Assembly (NCBI GenBank): GCA_024401365.1
Contig: JAKSLE010000013.1
Location: forward strand, 1-64,000
Reading direction: 5' to 3'
Length of the DNA stretch: 64,000 bases
Source of the DNA: Bacteroidales bacterium
Lineage (GTDB): Bacteria > Bacteroidota > Bacteroidia > Bacteroidales > Marinilabiliaceae
Part shown: positions 8,173 through 17,212 of the stretch, piece by piece
How the letters are laid out: each line of letters opens with the position of its first letter
Numbering within the stretch: the first letter of the stretch is position 1
Notes under the pieces: generated by a model
What the model was told of the DNA's origin: nothing
The model's database searches: none
Seen by the model: the letters and a program-made list of their open reading frames with translations, nothing else
Made by a program: the position numbers and the translations under genes

Positions 8173-9512
8173 ATAATCACAACCTTACCATTCTCAATGG
8201 TCTTGATTGCCTTCTGAGCCTTGTCGGCGTTTATGTGCTCGATGGCTGTTTGGGTATTTATTTCGCCTACGCCTACAATGAATGGTATAACGGCTAATTC
8301 AGTAGGAATAACCTTTTGATTTATAGGTCCATCCAAGTTATTAGACTTAAACGTTGGACCCGCCGAATTAGGAAGGCCAAACACAAAGAGTGTATATTTC
8401 TCGCCAGCCTCCAGATATTTTTCGTTGTCTTTAACAGAAAACGCTTGTGGAACAGTTATCACAGAGCTCATATTTATACCTTTGCAAATAACGTCATCAG
8501 GATTTGCCTCTACCACTGCATAGACATCATTAATATTGTGGCATTCACCACGAACGAGGCAATATTCGTAAAACTCGCCTATTTTTGCCGTGAAATAAGC
8601 TCGTATATTGAGCTCACCTGCTTGTGGTACAGAGAGCAATCCTGCTGCATTTGTTGGGACGACATCCGACTTCACCACCTTGTAAGGATATTCGGCCATT
8701 GTCTTCTCGTCATCATTTGCCACAGCCTCGTAGCCAAATGCCACACCAACCGTTGGATCCATAGAGAATACACCTCCCTTGATGACTGGTGCATTGTAAT
8801 CTATGTTAAATATAGGAAGCGATTTAGCAACCGCTGGCATGACAGGATTGATTGGTACTATTTTTCCTGATTTAAGGTTACACAACTCAGGAGCCTTGAA
8901 CTTGCCATTATTAATAATTATTTTGCCAGGAGTTAAAGCAGAGCAAACATATAATGAACTTTTGTATGTACCTCCGTTTATCTCAATAGTACCATTTCTA
9001 CATATGAAAACGTTACTGTCTTCTCCAGTGTTCTCTACTATACCATTTCCTGTTATTGTTAGTTTTGCTGCATTGATATTCAACAAACTACCATAGTTTG
9101 CTTTGCCCCGGAGGTTATGATTATTGAGGTCGAGAGTGATGTCGGTATCCGCATTTCTGTTCTCAATTTCATCAAATTGCAAATCAATATCGCCAAGAAG
9201 CTTGACAGTGGTTGTACCGTCGATTGCAGAGAATGCTGTGGGGAAATCATATACATCATTATAGATTGTTTCGCCTATCTGGGCGATTGGATCTGTTGAC
9301 TTTATGATGTATGATGCGAGCTCTTTATCTTCAACCATGTACGTCACCTTTGTCACATTGCCGTCTGAAATGTGAAAATCATATTCCGTACTACGTTTAA
9401 TGAATACTAATGTGTTGTCGTCCTTCTTGGTGAGCATATATATCTTGTTCAATGTCTCGCCTTTTGTGCCTTCAAATGCAGTAGACACTAGGCAAACCTT
9501 GTCATTCTCCAC
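8130..9512 (-). CDS. Beta-helix surface protein, 5'-truncated tandem paralogue
   Basis: The frame gives 460 residues from a GTG at 9512, with no signal peptide. The same frame stays open upstream through G-rich repeat sequence to the stop codon of the next gene at 9639, so no natural start can be chosen. The body holds a beta-helix-like unit (DLNNHNLRGKA, ITGNGIVENTG, INGGTYKS) homologous to the unit of the gene at 5911-7932. Both share PVIKGG-FSMDPT and AEYPYKVV and the tail NGKVVIIRGDKKYDLSGREM. A unique segment (about 290-420) separates the unit from the tail. It lacks the FISUMP-like N terminus. It is most likely a fragment that lost its export signal and so may not be functional. Confidence 0.6.
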   Translation of the reverse strand: MENDKVCLVSTAFEGTKGETLNKIYMLTKKDDNTLVFIKRSTEYDFHISDGNVTKVTYMVEDKELASYIIKSTDPIAQIGETIYNDVYDFPTAFSAIDGTTTVKLLGDIDLQFDEIENRNADTDITLDLNNHNLRGKANYGSLLNINAAKLTITGNGIVENTGEDSNVFICRNGTIEINGGTYKSSLYVCSALTPGKIIINNGKFKAPELCNLKSGKIVPINPVMPAVAKSLPIFNIDYNAPVIKGGVFSMDPTVGVAFGYEAVANDDEKTMAEYPYKVVKSDVVPTNAAGLLSVPQAGELNIRAYFTAKIGEFYEYCLVRGECHNINDVYAVVEANPDDVICKGINMSSVITVPQAFSVKDNEKYLEAGEKYTLFVFGLPNSAGPTFKSNNLDGPINQKVIPTELAVIPFIVGVGEINTQTAIEHINADKAQKAIKTIENGKVVIIRGDKKYDLSGREM

Positions 9513-9586
9513 ACGCAGATTTCGCAGATTTTGGGGATTTTTGGTTTGAGGGGTTTGGTTTTGGGGGCACGCAGATTTCGCAGATT
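9512..9586. repeat. Repeated CACGCAGATTTCGCAGATT element in a G-rich spacer
   Basis: Two identical 19-base copies lie at 9512-9530 and 9568-9586, a period of 56 bases. Each contains two GCAGATT half-units. The spacer to 9638 has G-rich runs such as TTTTGGGG and GGGGATTT. On the minus strand the element reads AATCTGCGAAATCTGCGTG, a type of dispersed intergenic element I recall from several Bacteroidetes genomes. The first copy abuts the truncated 5' end of the surface-protein gene. Confidence 0.85.
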
Positions 9587-9638
9587 CGGGGGATTTTTTT
9601 GAGGGATTTTGGTTTTGGGGTTGTGGGATTTTGGGGAT

Positions 9639-10646
9639 TTAGGCTGTATGTGATATGTAGTGTTTCCAGACGATGCTTCCTTTGAGGATTTCCTGGGGCA
9701 TGGTATTGGCGATTACACTTTGCTGGATAGATTTACGTTTTCTGAGCATAAGAGGGAGTGATCCCCACATGCTAAAGTGAGCCTGAACGATAGCCCAACA
9801 GTGTGATGCTTTGCCTGTGAAGAGGAACTTTGCACCAGCTACGCCATCCAATATCATGCGCCAAAGTAAGATGAGCACCCAGACGCTACTGGTATGGTTT
9901 TTTATCATCATCCATAGATTGTTGCGGAAATTGAGATAAGTCTTACGAGGATTGCTGCTATTGAGAGTTGCACCGCCGAGATGGTAGACCTCGCTGTTAC
10001 CCACACACACTATTCGTCTGCCGAGGTTTCGCAACCTCCAGCACATATCTATCTCCTCCATGTGGGCGAAGAACTCCTCATCGAGGCCGCCGCAATCGAG
10101 GTAATCCTGTGTTCTGACCATGAGAGCAGCTCCGCTGACCCACAAGGCATCGATATCGCTATTATACTGACCACGATCCTCCTCAACAGAGTCGAAAACA
10201 CGTCCACGGCAATAAGGGTATCCGAAGATATCGATGAAACCGCCAGCTGCACCAGCGTACTCGAACATACGGCGGTCCTTATCGTCCTTTATCTTGGGTC
10301 CGCACGCTGCGACATTGGGATTAGCCTCCAAGCAAGCTACGAGAGGTTCGAGCCACCCAGATGCAGGAGCCACATCGGAATTGAGCAAGACCACTGCATC
10401 GTAGTGAGACAACTGAGCAACTGCCCTATTGTATCCACCAGCGAACCCATAGTTTCTGTCGAGCTGCAACCACTGGCAACGCGAGCCAAGCGAGAAGACA
10501 TACTCCCTGCTATCGTCGTCACTAGCATTATCCACCACGATGACATCAGCCCCCTCGTAGGTGGTGTGCTCCAACACCTGAGGCAGATAACGTCGCAGTA
10601 AGTTACTACCGTTCCAGTTCAATATGGCGACAGCTACACGCATCAT
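9639..10646 (-). CDS. Family 2 glycosyltransferase
   Basis: The protein has 335 residues with a GT-A fold N terminus: VAVAILNWNGSNLLRRYLP, VIVVDNASDDDS (nucleotide-binding part) and AVVLLNSDVAPASGWL (DXD-like metal site). The acceptor region follows, with ALWVSGAALMVRTQDYLDCGGLDEEFFAHMEEIDMCWRLR (D-E-D/E signature) as in rhamnosyltransferase-like GT2 enzymes. A hydrophobic segment lies near 255-275. It transfers a sugar to a cell-surface polysaccharide or lipid acceptor; donor and acceptor cannot be read from sequence. Its ATG overlaps the suhB stop (ATGA), so it is translationally coupled. The start at 10646 is chosen because of that overlap. Confidence 0.88.
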   Translation of the reverse strand: MMRVAVAILNWNGSNLLRRYLPQVLEHTTYEGADVIVVDNASDDDSREYVFSLGSRCQWLQLDRNYGFAGGYNRAVAQLSHYDAVVLLNSDVAPASGWLEPLVACLEANPNVAACGPKIKDDKDRRMFEYAGAAGGFIDIFGYPYCRGRVFDSVEEDRGQYNSDIDALWVSGAALMVRTQDYLDCGGLDEEFFAHMEEIDMCWRLRNLGRRIVCVGNSEVYHLGGATLNSSNPRKTYLNFRNNLWMMIKNHTSSVWVLILLWRMILDGVAGAKFLFTGKASHCWAIVQAHFSMWGSLPLMLRKRKSIQQSVIANTMPQEILKGSIVWKHYISHTA

Positions 10647-11437
10647 TTCTTAGAAAAAGCCTCTTTGGTAGGAATCATGAACTCATCGAAGATAAGGGCA
10701 TTGCTAGCCACTATCTCGCGACCAAAGATATAATTGTCGCCACCGGTGAAGTCGGCCACCCTACCGCCAGCCTCAGTAACCAGCAAGACACCCGCTGCCA
10801 CGTCGTAGGGCTTAAGATCGTACTCAAAAAAGGCATCAAACCTACCCGCTGCCACATACGCCAAGTCGGTAGCTGCAGAACCATGGCGGCGCAGACCTGC
10901 CGAATTGTGCGTAAGGTGCATGAAGAGCTGCATATACTGCTGCATTCTCTCGTAGTTGCTATAAGGGAAGCCCGTAGAGACGAGCGAATCAGCCACTTTG
11001 GGTGTAGAAGAGACATGAATCTGCTGACCATTGAGAAATGCGCCGCCGCCCAAGCTAGAGACGAACAACTCCCTGCCACAAAGTTCATATATTACGCCCA
11101 CGACGATACGCTGATCCTCCATAAGCGCTATACTGATAGCATGAGGAGGCACGCCGTGGATGAAGTTGGTAGTACCATCGATAGGGTCGATGATCCAGTT
11201 GTACTTCTCTCCCCTATCTGTACGCGTACCCTCCTCGGCGATATAACCCGCCTCTGGGAGGATAGTCGACAAGCCCTCGACGAGCAGACGCTCCGAGTAC
11301 TTATCCATCTGAGTCACGAAGTCGTGCTTACCCTTAACCTCCACCTGCACAGCATTCTCCTTGCGGTACTGCATAAGTTTAAGGCCCACCTGCTCCGCCA
11401 GTTGTGCCACTTTGTGTGATATCTCTTTATAATCCAT
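10643..11437 (-). CDS. suhB: Inositol monophosphatase family protein (SuhB-like)
   Basis: The protein has 264 residues. It is a Mg-dependent phosphatase of the inositol monophosphatase superfamily. Visible motifs are AEEGTRTDRG (metal-binding Glu), WIIDPIDGTTNFIHG (metal-binding DPIDGT), and the C-terminal YDVAAGVLLVTEAGG (WDxAAG-type motif with Y in place of W). In bacteria these proteins hydrolyse inositol-1-phosphate and related sugar phosphates, and SuhB also has an rRNA-maturation role in E. coli. Which activity applies here is not decided. It is the middle gene of mtaB-suhB-glycosyltransferase, with a 5-base gap to mtaB. Confidence 0.9.
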   Translation of the reverse strand: MDYKEISHKVAQLAEQVGLKLMQYRKENAVQVEVKGKHDFVTQMDKYSERLLVEGLSTILPEAGYIAEEGTRTDRGEKYNWIIDPIDGTTNFIHGVPPHAISIALMEDQRIVVGVIYELCGRELFVSSLGGGAFLNGQQIHVSSTPKVADSLVSTGFPYSNYERMQQYMQLFMHLTHNSAGLRRHGSAATDLAYVAAGRFDAFFEYDLKPYDVAAGVLLVTEAGGRVADFTGGDNYIFGREIVASNALIFDEFMIPTKEAFSKK

Positions 11438-11442
11438 TGTTC

Positions 11443-12723
11443 TTACTTTGCTAAATCTACAATATTGCTCTCATCGAGGAGAACCCTCACTATGGTATTA
11501 TCCTTAGTCTCGTCGTATGGTACAGCCACCTTGATATAGTTCTCGGTGAAGCCATACATTCTGCCGTCGTGATTACCACTCTCGAGCAGCACATTCATCT
11601 CCTTGCCAATGAAACGTCGTAGGAAAGCCTCGTGCTTACGTTGTGACAACCTCTGCAGAACCTCATTACGTCTATGACGCTCCCCATTCTCCACCACGGG
11701 CGTTATCTTGAGAGCCATGGTATTAGGGCGTTCCGAATAGGTAAAAACGTGCAAGAAAGCATACGGTATCTCCTCCAAGAAATCGACTGTATTCTGGAAA
11801 TACTCAGCTGTCTCACCATTGGTACCCACGATGACATCGATACCGATGAATGCATCAGGGATAAGCTCCATGACACGTGCCACCTTAGAGCGGAAGAAAG
11901 CCGTATCGTAGCGGCGGTGCATAAGCTTAAGCACCTCATCGCAACCCGACTGCAAAGGAATATGGAAGTGAGGCATGAACTTACGGCTACGGGCGACATG
12001 CTGCAAGACCTCCTCAGTCAACAGATTAGGCTCGATACTAGATATTCGGTAGCGCTCCACCCCTTCTATATCTTCAAGGCCCTGGACCAGTTGCAAGAAA
12101 CTCTCGCCATTTCTCCTACCGAAATCGCCTATATTGACGCCAGTAAGGATGATCTCCTTGGCACCCAAGTGAGCGGCTCTACGAGCCTCCATGAGGGTCT
12201 CCTCCAATGTTCCACTCCTTGATGCGCCTCTAGCCAGAGGTATGGTACAATAGGTACAAAAATAGTCGCAACCATCCTGCACCTTAAGGAACGTTCTAGT
12301 TCTATCGCCAGACGAGAAGCCAGGCTTGAACCTTTTGTCCTTCAATATAGCGCCGACATGGATGACAGGCGATGAAGCCTTGGTCAAGGTAGGATCGATA
12401 TGATCCAGTATATCGGTCTTCTCATTAGAGCCCAGCACAAGGTCGACCCCCTCTATATCAGCCACCTGCTGAGCCTCCAGTTGGGCGTAACAGCCGCAGA
12501 CCACGATATAAGCGTTAGGGTTGAGGCGGATACAGCGCTTGATCATCTGCCTGCACTTTTTATTGGCCTCCTCAGTGACCGAACAGGTATTGATAACATA
12601 GACGTCGGACACCTCATCGAACTCAACCTTCTCGTAGCCCACCGACTGCATTTTCTTGCTCATTGTGGAGGTCTCACTGAAATTGAGCTTACAGCCCAAC
12701 GTATGGAAAGCAACTGTAGCCAT
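11443..12723 (-). CDS. mtaB: tRNA t6A37 methylthiotransferase MtaB
   Basis: The protein has 426 residues. It is a radical-SAM enzyme that converts t6A at position 37 of tRNA to ms2t6A. The N-terminal UPF0004 domain carries the three cluster cysteines (TLGCKLNFSET, VINTCSVTEEANKK, VVCGCYAQLEA). The radical-SAM site is CDYFCTYCTIPLARG (CxxxCxxC, about 150-160), followed by LTGVNIGDFG, PHFHIPLQSGCDEVL and GTNGETAEYFQNT, and a C-terminal TRAM-like part (FLRRFIGKEMNVLLE). The motif set separates it from MiaB and RimO. It starts the operon that continues into suhB and the GT2 gene. Confidence 0.95.
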   Translation of the reverse strand: MATVAFHTLGCKLNFSETSTMSKKMQSVGYEKVEFDEVSDVYVINTCSVTEEANKKCRQMIKRCIRLNPNAYIVVCGCYAQLEAQQVADIEGVDLVLGSNEKTDILDHIDPTLTKASSPVIHVGAILKDKRFKPGFSSGDRTRTFLKVQDGCDYFCTYCTIPLARGASRSGTLEETLMEARRAAHLGAKEIILTGVNIGDFGRRNGESFLQLVQGLEDIEGVERYRISSIEPNLLTEEVLQHVARSRKFMPHFHIPLQSGCDEVLKLMHRRYDTAFFRSKVARVMELIPDAFIGIDVIVGTNGETAEYFQNTVDFLEEIPYAFLHVFTYSERPNTMALKITPVVENGERHRRNEVLQRLSQRKHEAFLRRFIGKEMNVLLESGNHDGRMYGFTENYIKVAVPYDETKDNTIVRVLLDESNIVDLAK

Positions 12724-12778
12724 TATATAAACTTTGTATTGTCAGTTTCCTTGCTTCTTATAAATCCATCATAACAAC

Positions 12779-12815
12779 AAAAAGCGACCTCCACCAAGTG
12801 GCTGTCGCTTTTTAT
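12779..12815 (-). terminator. Terminator of rpmE2
   Basis: AAAAGCGAC and GTCGCTTTTT form a stem around a 15-base loop, with T runs on both sides. It sits about 20 bases past the L31 stop on the minus strand. Confidence 0.85.
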
Positions 12816-12832
12816 CTCGATTGTACAACCGC

Positions 12833-13096
12833 TTATTTCTTACGGTTCTCGAAGTGCTTCTGGTAACGGTTCATGAACTTATCAACACGACCTGCTGTGT
12901 CAACAAGCTTCATCTTACCTGTGTAGAATGGGTGTGAGCTGCTTGAGATTTCAAGCTTTACCTGTGGGTAAGTAACACCATCAATATCAATAGTGTCTTT
13001 TGTAGAAGCTGTCGAACGTACGATGAAAGTCTCGTTGTTTGACATGTCTGTGAAGGCTACCAAACGATAGTTCTCTGGATGGATTCCTTGTTTCAT
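12833..13096 (-). CDS. rpmE2: 50S ribosomal protein L31 type B
   Basis: The protein has 87 residues: [20 protein letters not shown], then [28 protein letters not shown]. It contains no cysteine, so it is the zinc-free type B (C-minus) paralogue, which is the usual L31 in Bacteroidales. It is a component of the large ribosomal subunit. The gene stands alone between its own promoter and terminator. Confidence 0.97.
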   Translation of the reverse strand: MKQGIHPENYRLVAFTDMSNNETFIVRSTASTKDTIDIDGVTYPQVKLEISSSSHPFYTGKMKLVDTAGRVDKFMNRYQKHFENRKK

Positions 13097-13124
13097 TGTC
13101 TTATTATATTGAAATTTCAGGGCG

Positions 13125-13132
13125 CAAAGTTA
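13125..13132 (-). promoter_or_regulatory. -7 promoter element of rpmE2
   Basis: The minus strand reads TAACTTTG followed by C, a full TAnnTTTG match, 28 bases before the ATG at 13096. Confidence 0.6.
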
Positions 13133-13158
13133 AGTACTATTTTGTTGCAAAACAACAT

Positions 13159-15696
13159 CTAGCGAACTTTTTTGTCCTTATTAACCATTCTATCAGGGAG
13201 GCAGTGGATGCTCACCTCGCCAGTCTCCAATCCCTCGGCATTGGCTACAAGGCGTGCATTACCCAGTCCGCCGTTGGACTGCAGCACCACGAGGCACTTA
13301 CCGTACATCACCTTTCTCTTGTTATCCTTGAATCTCTCGAGCGAGACAGGCGAACCGTTGTCGACGCCAGCGATGAAAGCTGTACCATCGATACTAAAAT
13401 CGATCTGCATATCGGCATTAGGGCAGAGGTTACCCTCCTGATCCACGACCTCAACAGTTATGTACGATAGATCTTTGCCATCGGCTGAGATAACGTTTCT
13501 GTCGGCTGTCAATCTGATACTATAAGGCTCTCCTGCTGTCCTGATGACCGACTCGCCCACGACTACGCCCTTTCTCTTAGCGACGACGCTCACCTCGCCC
13601 GGTTCGTACTCCACACGCCACATCACGTGGAAAGTATCCTTCTCCTTACGTCTGATGCCCTTAGACTGACCATTGACGAAGAGTTCCACCTCATCGGCAT
13701 TATTATAATAACACCACATATCGATCTCCTGGCCCTCGCGCCAGTTCCAGTGAGGGAAGAGATGCAGCACATCCTTATTGGTCCACTCGCTCTGATACAT
13801 ATAGTAAATATCCTTAGGGAATCCCGCAAGGTCGACGAGGCCGAAGTAAGACGACCTAGCAGGCCATGAGTAAGGAGTAGGCTCACCGATGTAGTCGAAA
13901 CCCGTCCAGATGAACTGGCCGCTGACATAGCTACTACTCTTGACCAAAGCCAAAGTCTGTTCGTGGGTACTTCCCCAAGGGGCATGGCAATTGTCGTACG
14001 AAGGGCATGCGAACGAAGGGTCGAAGAACGGTTCATCCCACCTTACAGGCCAGAGCAGCTCCTGGTCGCTTGGCATGAGATAATAGCCACGCGTCATCAA
14101 AGCAGAGACGCTCTCTGTGATAATGAAAGGCTTATGAGGGAAGTTTTCGGGCACATCCTTTATCCAATCGTTGTGGTAATTGAAGCCTATGATATCCAAG
14201 GCGCCCGACTTAAAGAGATGGTTGTTAGGGTCAGGCTCATTGTTTCCAGCCGTAATAGGGCGTGTTGGGTCGACTTTCTTGACTATATCCACCAGATGTT
14301 GGCACAGGAGGCTATTGACGCTCATACCGTCGCCATTTGCCAACGACGAAGGATCTCTCTTCATATTGAGCAACAGATTAGCTGCAGCCAGGTCGAGTGT
14401 ATCTGCATTAGCATCGCTCCACTGCTCCAGCACCTCGTTGCCTATAGACCACATGAAGATAGAAGGGTGATTGCGGTCGCGCAACACCAGATCGGCCAGA
14501 TCCCTCTCGTGCCACTCATCGAAGAAACGAGCATAATCCTTCTGAGTCTTCTTTTTGCGCCACATATCGAAAGCCTCGTCCATGACGATGAAGCCCATAG
14601 AGTCGCAAAGTTCGAGCAACTCAGGCGCTGGAGGGTTGTGCGAGCATCTGATGGCGTTACATCCCATATCCTTGAGGATATCCAGCTGTCGCTCTATGGC
14701 GCGGCGATTGACAGCAGAGCCCAGACAACCCAGGTCGTGGTGCAAGCATACGCCATTGATCTTCATCAGCGAGTCGTTGAGAATAAATCCACGTTCATCG
14801 TCGAAATAGAACGATCTAACGCCAAAAGGAGTCTCGTATATATCCCTCAGTTCATCATCCTCATATATCTCCGTTACGAGGGTATATCTGTAAGTATCAT
14901 CGAGGCTCCACAGATGAGGATTAGGGATAGTGAGCATATCCTTGATATCGTAGCCGATCTCTCCGCCTATGGTATAGAGGGTACTTTTAGAGACCACCTC
15001 CTCGCCGTCGGCATCCTTGATGGCATGTCTCACCAACACGTCGAGCAGATAATCCTTCTCGTTGACAATCTTCTCCTCGATATTGACATTAGCCTTCACT
15101 TCATTGATGAGAGGAGTATAGACGAAAGTACCCCAACGAGCCACATGGACGTCGGACAATTTAGACAGCCACACGTTTCTATAGATACCGCAACCGCTAT
15201 ACCAACGCGAGTTAGGCTGGTCGCTATTGTCCACCCTTACAGCAATGACATTCGTTCCCGAGTGGAGATAATCCGTTATATCATACTCAAAAGAGATATA
15301 ACCATAGGGGCGTGTACCCACCTCCTGTCCATTGACATATACGGTAGAATTCATATAGACGCCGTCGAACATGATGAAAATATTCTTCTCCAAGTCGCCA
15401 GACGATATATCGATATGTTTTCTGTACCATCCTATACCACCAGGCAGAGCGCCACCGCCGCAACCTGATGGGTTATCCTCCGAAAAGTCGCCCTCTATTG
15501 CCCAGTCATGCGGCAAGTTGAGCAAACGCCACTGGCTATCGTCGAAATCCTCTGCATAGGCATCCTCCAAAGTATCCCCCAATGCGAAATACCAGTCGTC
15601 CGTAATCAGGCTCCTCTCTCTAGGGCTATCCTGACTGCCGCAACTTACCATCAGCGCACTGCATACTATTGCTATCAACGACAATAATCTATTCAT
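13159..15696 (-). CDS. Glycoside hydrolase family 2 beta-galactosidase-like lipoprotein
   Basis: The protein has 845 residues with a lipoprotein signal (IVCSALMVSCGSQ, Cys at about 19). The sugar-binding jelly roll is at about 30-180 (WRLLNLPHDWAIEGDFS, GIGWYRKHI). An immunoglobulin-like domain follows, then the TIM barrel at about 300-600 with GVCLHHDLGCLG, AIRCSHNPPAPELLELCDSMGF and the acid/base site IFMWSIGNE. KPFIITESVSALMTRG supplies the predicted nucleophile Glu. C-terminal Ig-like domains end the protein (VEVVDQEGNLCPNAD). GH2 enzymes cleave beta-galactosides, mannosides or glucuronides; the HNPP and WSIGNE context favours beta-galactosidase. It is probably tethered to a membrane facing the periplasm or surface. 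It stands alone, with no SusCD beside it. Confidence 0.9.
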   Translation of the reverse strand: MNRLLSLIAIVCSALMVSCGSQDSPRERSLITDDWYFALGDTLEDAYAEDFDDSQWRLLNLPHDWAIEGDFSEDNPSGCGGGALPGGIGWYRKHIDISSGDLEKNIFIMFDGVYMNSTVYVNGQEVGTRPYGYISFEYDITDYLHSGTNVIAVRVDNSDQPNSRWYSGCGIYRNVWLSKLSDVHVARWGTFVYTPLINEVKANVNIEEKIVNEKDYLLDVLVRHAIKDADGEEVVSKSTLYTIGGEIGYDIKDMLTIPNPHLWSLDDTYRYTLVTEIYEDDELRDIYETPFGVRSFYFDDERGFILNDSLMKINGVCLHHDLGCLGSAVNRRAIERQLDILKDMGCNAIRCSHNPPAPELLELCDSMGFIVMDEAFDMWRKKKTQKDYARFFDEWHERDLADLVLRDRNHPSIFMWSIGNEVLEQWSDANADTLDLAAANLLLNMKRDPSSLANGDGMSVNSLLCQHLVDIVKKVDPTRPITAGNNEPDPNNHLFKSGALDIIGFNYHNDWIKDVPENFPHKPFIITESVSALMTRGYYLMPSDQELLWPVRWDEPFFDPSFACPSYDNCHAPWGSTHEQTLALVKSSSYVSGQFIWTGFDYIGEPTPYSWPARSSYFGLVDLAGFPKDIYYMYQSEWTNKDVLHLFPHWNWREGQEIDMWCYYNNADEVELFVNGQSKGIRRKEKDTFHVMWRVEYEPGEVSVVAKRKGVVVGESVIRTAGEPYSIRLTADRNVISADGKDLSYITVEVVDQEGNLCPNADMQIDFSIDGTAFIAGVDNGSPVSLERFKDNKRKVMYGKCLVVLQSNGGLGNARLVANAEGLETGEVSIHCLPDRMVNKDKKVR

Positions 15697-15721
15697 AATT
15701 CTCCATATTTCGTTCGGATAG

Positions 15722-15729
15722 CAAAAATA
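15722..15729 (-). promoter_or_regulatory. -7 promoter element of the GH2 gene
   Basis: The minus strand reads TATTTTTG followed by C, matching TAnnTTTG, 26 bases before the ATG at 15696. Confidence 0.5.
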
Positions 15730-15748
15730 ATAAAAGTTTTCTAATAGA

Positions 15749-17110
15749 TTACCACTTCCTGTTATCTGGCAACTGTGCTCCGTAGCCGTTCACCCTACCG
15801 AAGAGCGCTTTGACTTTCTCCCACGGATACTTGTTGCAATACATTGAGATGCGCGTATTGTCGGCAGAAGGCTGCACCAGGTAGGCATATTTGGATGAAT
15901 TGACTATCTTGGCACTCATGAATCCCTTGACATACGGTTGGTCGACAGCCTCTATGAAGCTCCTGCTATCGGGCATCTCCATATTTAGCTCCCTCTTAGG
16001 ACCCAACGTATGGTCGTCGCACTCCGAAATACGGTCGGCCGAGAGATTAAGCGATTTACTCTGGCTATTAGTCACCTCCAAATCGCAACGGTTGGCGAGG
16101 AAGTAGTTGCCCCACAGATTGAACTGTTTCTGAGCCTCGGCCTTGCTATCGGTATCATATATTGTACGCTCCACGCCGCAACGCGTATTGAAGCCAAATA
16201 TATTGTTAAAGACATTGATGTTACGTATGCCATTGCGGAAGCTAAATCCCTGGCCCATATCCGCCATCTCCTTAGTTCTAGTCCACGTGAAAAGCACCGT
16301 ATTGTGATGAAAATCGAGAGTATTCTTCTCTGCTGTAGCGCTATTGCCCTGTATCTGGCAAGCCGAATATCTGCATGCCACGAACAGATTATTGCATATC
16401 TCCATTCTACCCTGGTAAAGGATGCCCTGAATACCGTAATCGCGACAATTGACAAACACACAATTACGGATCTTCACCTCGCCTTCGACATCGAGGTGCA
16501 ATGCGTATATATCAGACTGCAGGCAGCCAATGCTCCCGCCCACTGCGGCAGCTCCCGGCTCGAGCAAGCGACCTGTAGATACTCCCTCATTAGGAGTACC
16601 TGTACGGCCATCATAGATATCGGGAGAGCAATACATAGAGACCTCGCCAAAATCGAATGTGATGCCATCCACTACCACCTCGCCCTGCGGGCCGATATAG
16701 CCAGTCGGGCGACGTGCAGTAATGTGCATGAGTGCCCCCTGGATGGTAGAGGCACTTGCCTTGCCCGGTTGTATCTTGGTAACATGCTTTACGACGTCTC
16801 GCTCCGAGAAATCGGCTGAATAGCCCCCGTAGAACTTAAGGAACTTACCCTTGTCCGATCCCTTGGCATAGGTACCGACAGAGATATATCCACGCTCCTG
16901 CGTACCCAGATAGTTGCCCTCTGCTATGAGTATAGTAGCCCCGTCCGACGCCGCATCAATGGCTTTCTGCAAATCCTTCATAGGGGTCTGCGCCGAGAGG
17001 CCATTGGCGCGAGTTGTTCCAGTTGTACTTACATAGTATGTGGTTTGCGCCACTACCGACGATAAACACATCATCAGTGTGGCACACAATGTTTGTAACC
17101 TGATGTTCAT
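15749..17110 (-). CDS. Exported right-handed parallel beta-helix protein
   Basis: The protein has 453 residues with a signal peptide (LCATLMMCLSSVVAQ). The mature N terminus YYVSTTGTTRANGLSAQTPMKDLQKAI and the DGATILIAEGNYLG segment are typical of pectate-lyase-like or DUF1565-type parallel beta-helix proteins. Ladder-like strands follow through about 350 (VKIRNCVFVNCRDYGIQG, MEICNNLFVACRYSACQIQG, NTLDFHHNTVLFTWTR, INVFNNIFGFNTRCGVE), with stacked Asn and Cys positions. No catalytic lyase triad is obvious. It probably binds or degrades a polysaccharide outside the inner membrane; the substrate is unknown. Its promoter is visible. It is not in an operon with the GH2 gene, which has its own promoter. 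Confidence 0.75.
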   Translation of the reverse strand: MNIRLQTLCATLMMCLSSVVAQTTYYVSTTGTTRANGLSAQTPMKDLQKAIDAASDGATILIAEGNYLGTQERGYISVGTYAKGSDKGKFLKFYGGYSADFSERDVVKHVTKIQPGKASASTIQGALMHITARRPTGYIGPQGEVVVDGITFDFGEVSMYCSPDIYDGRTGTPNEGVSTGRLLEPGAAAVGGSIGCLQSDIYALHLDVEGEVKIRNCVFVNCRDYGIQGILYQGRMEICNNLFVACRYSACQIQGNSATAEKNTLDFHHNTVLFTWTRTKEMADMGQGFSFRNGIRNINVFNNIFGFNTRCGVERTIYDTDSKAEAQKQFNLWGNYFLANRCDLEVTNSQSKSLNLSADRISECDDHTLGPKRELNMEMPDSRSFIEAVDQPYVKGFMSAKIVNSSKYAYLVQPSADNTRISMYCNKYPWEKVKALFGRVNGYGAQLPDNRKW

Positions 17111-17128
17111 TGCGCTTTATTTGACACA

Positions 17129-17136
17129 CAAATATA
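17129..17136 (-). promoter_or_regulatory. -7 promoter element of the beta-helix gene
   Basis: The minus strand reads TATATTTG, matching TAnnTTTG, 19 bases before the ATG at 17110. Confidence 0.5.
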
Positions 17137-17212
17137 GTACAACGTACCCCACATCTTTTTACGTAAATTTACGTAGTGCGTCAAATATTTCTCTTTTTTC
17201 GGCAAATATTTT

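Noticed and set aside
13963-15468. A 501-codon open frame on the plus strand opposite the GH2 gene.
   Set aside because: It is antisense to a well-supported GH2 enzyme, has no similarity to a known family that I can see, and arises from codon bias of the real gene.
16281-16292. CCACGTGAAA core similar to a parS half-site.
   Set aside because: Only one side matches the parS palindrome, and it lies inside the beta-helix gene far from parAB; chance is likely.
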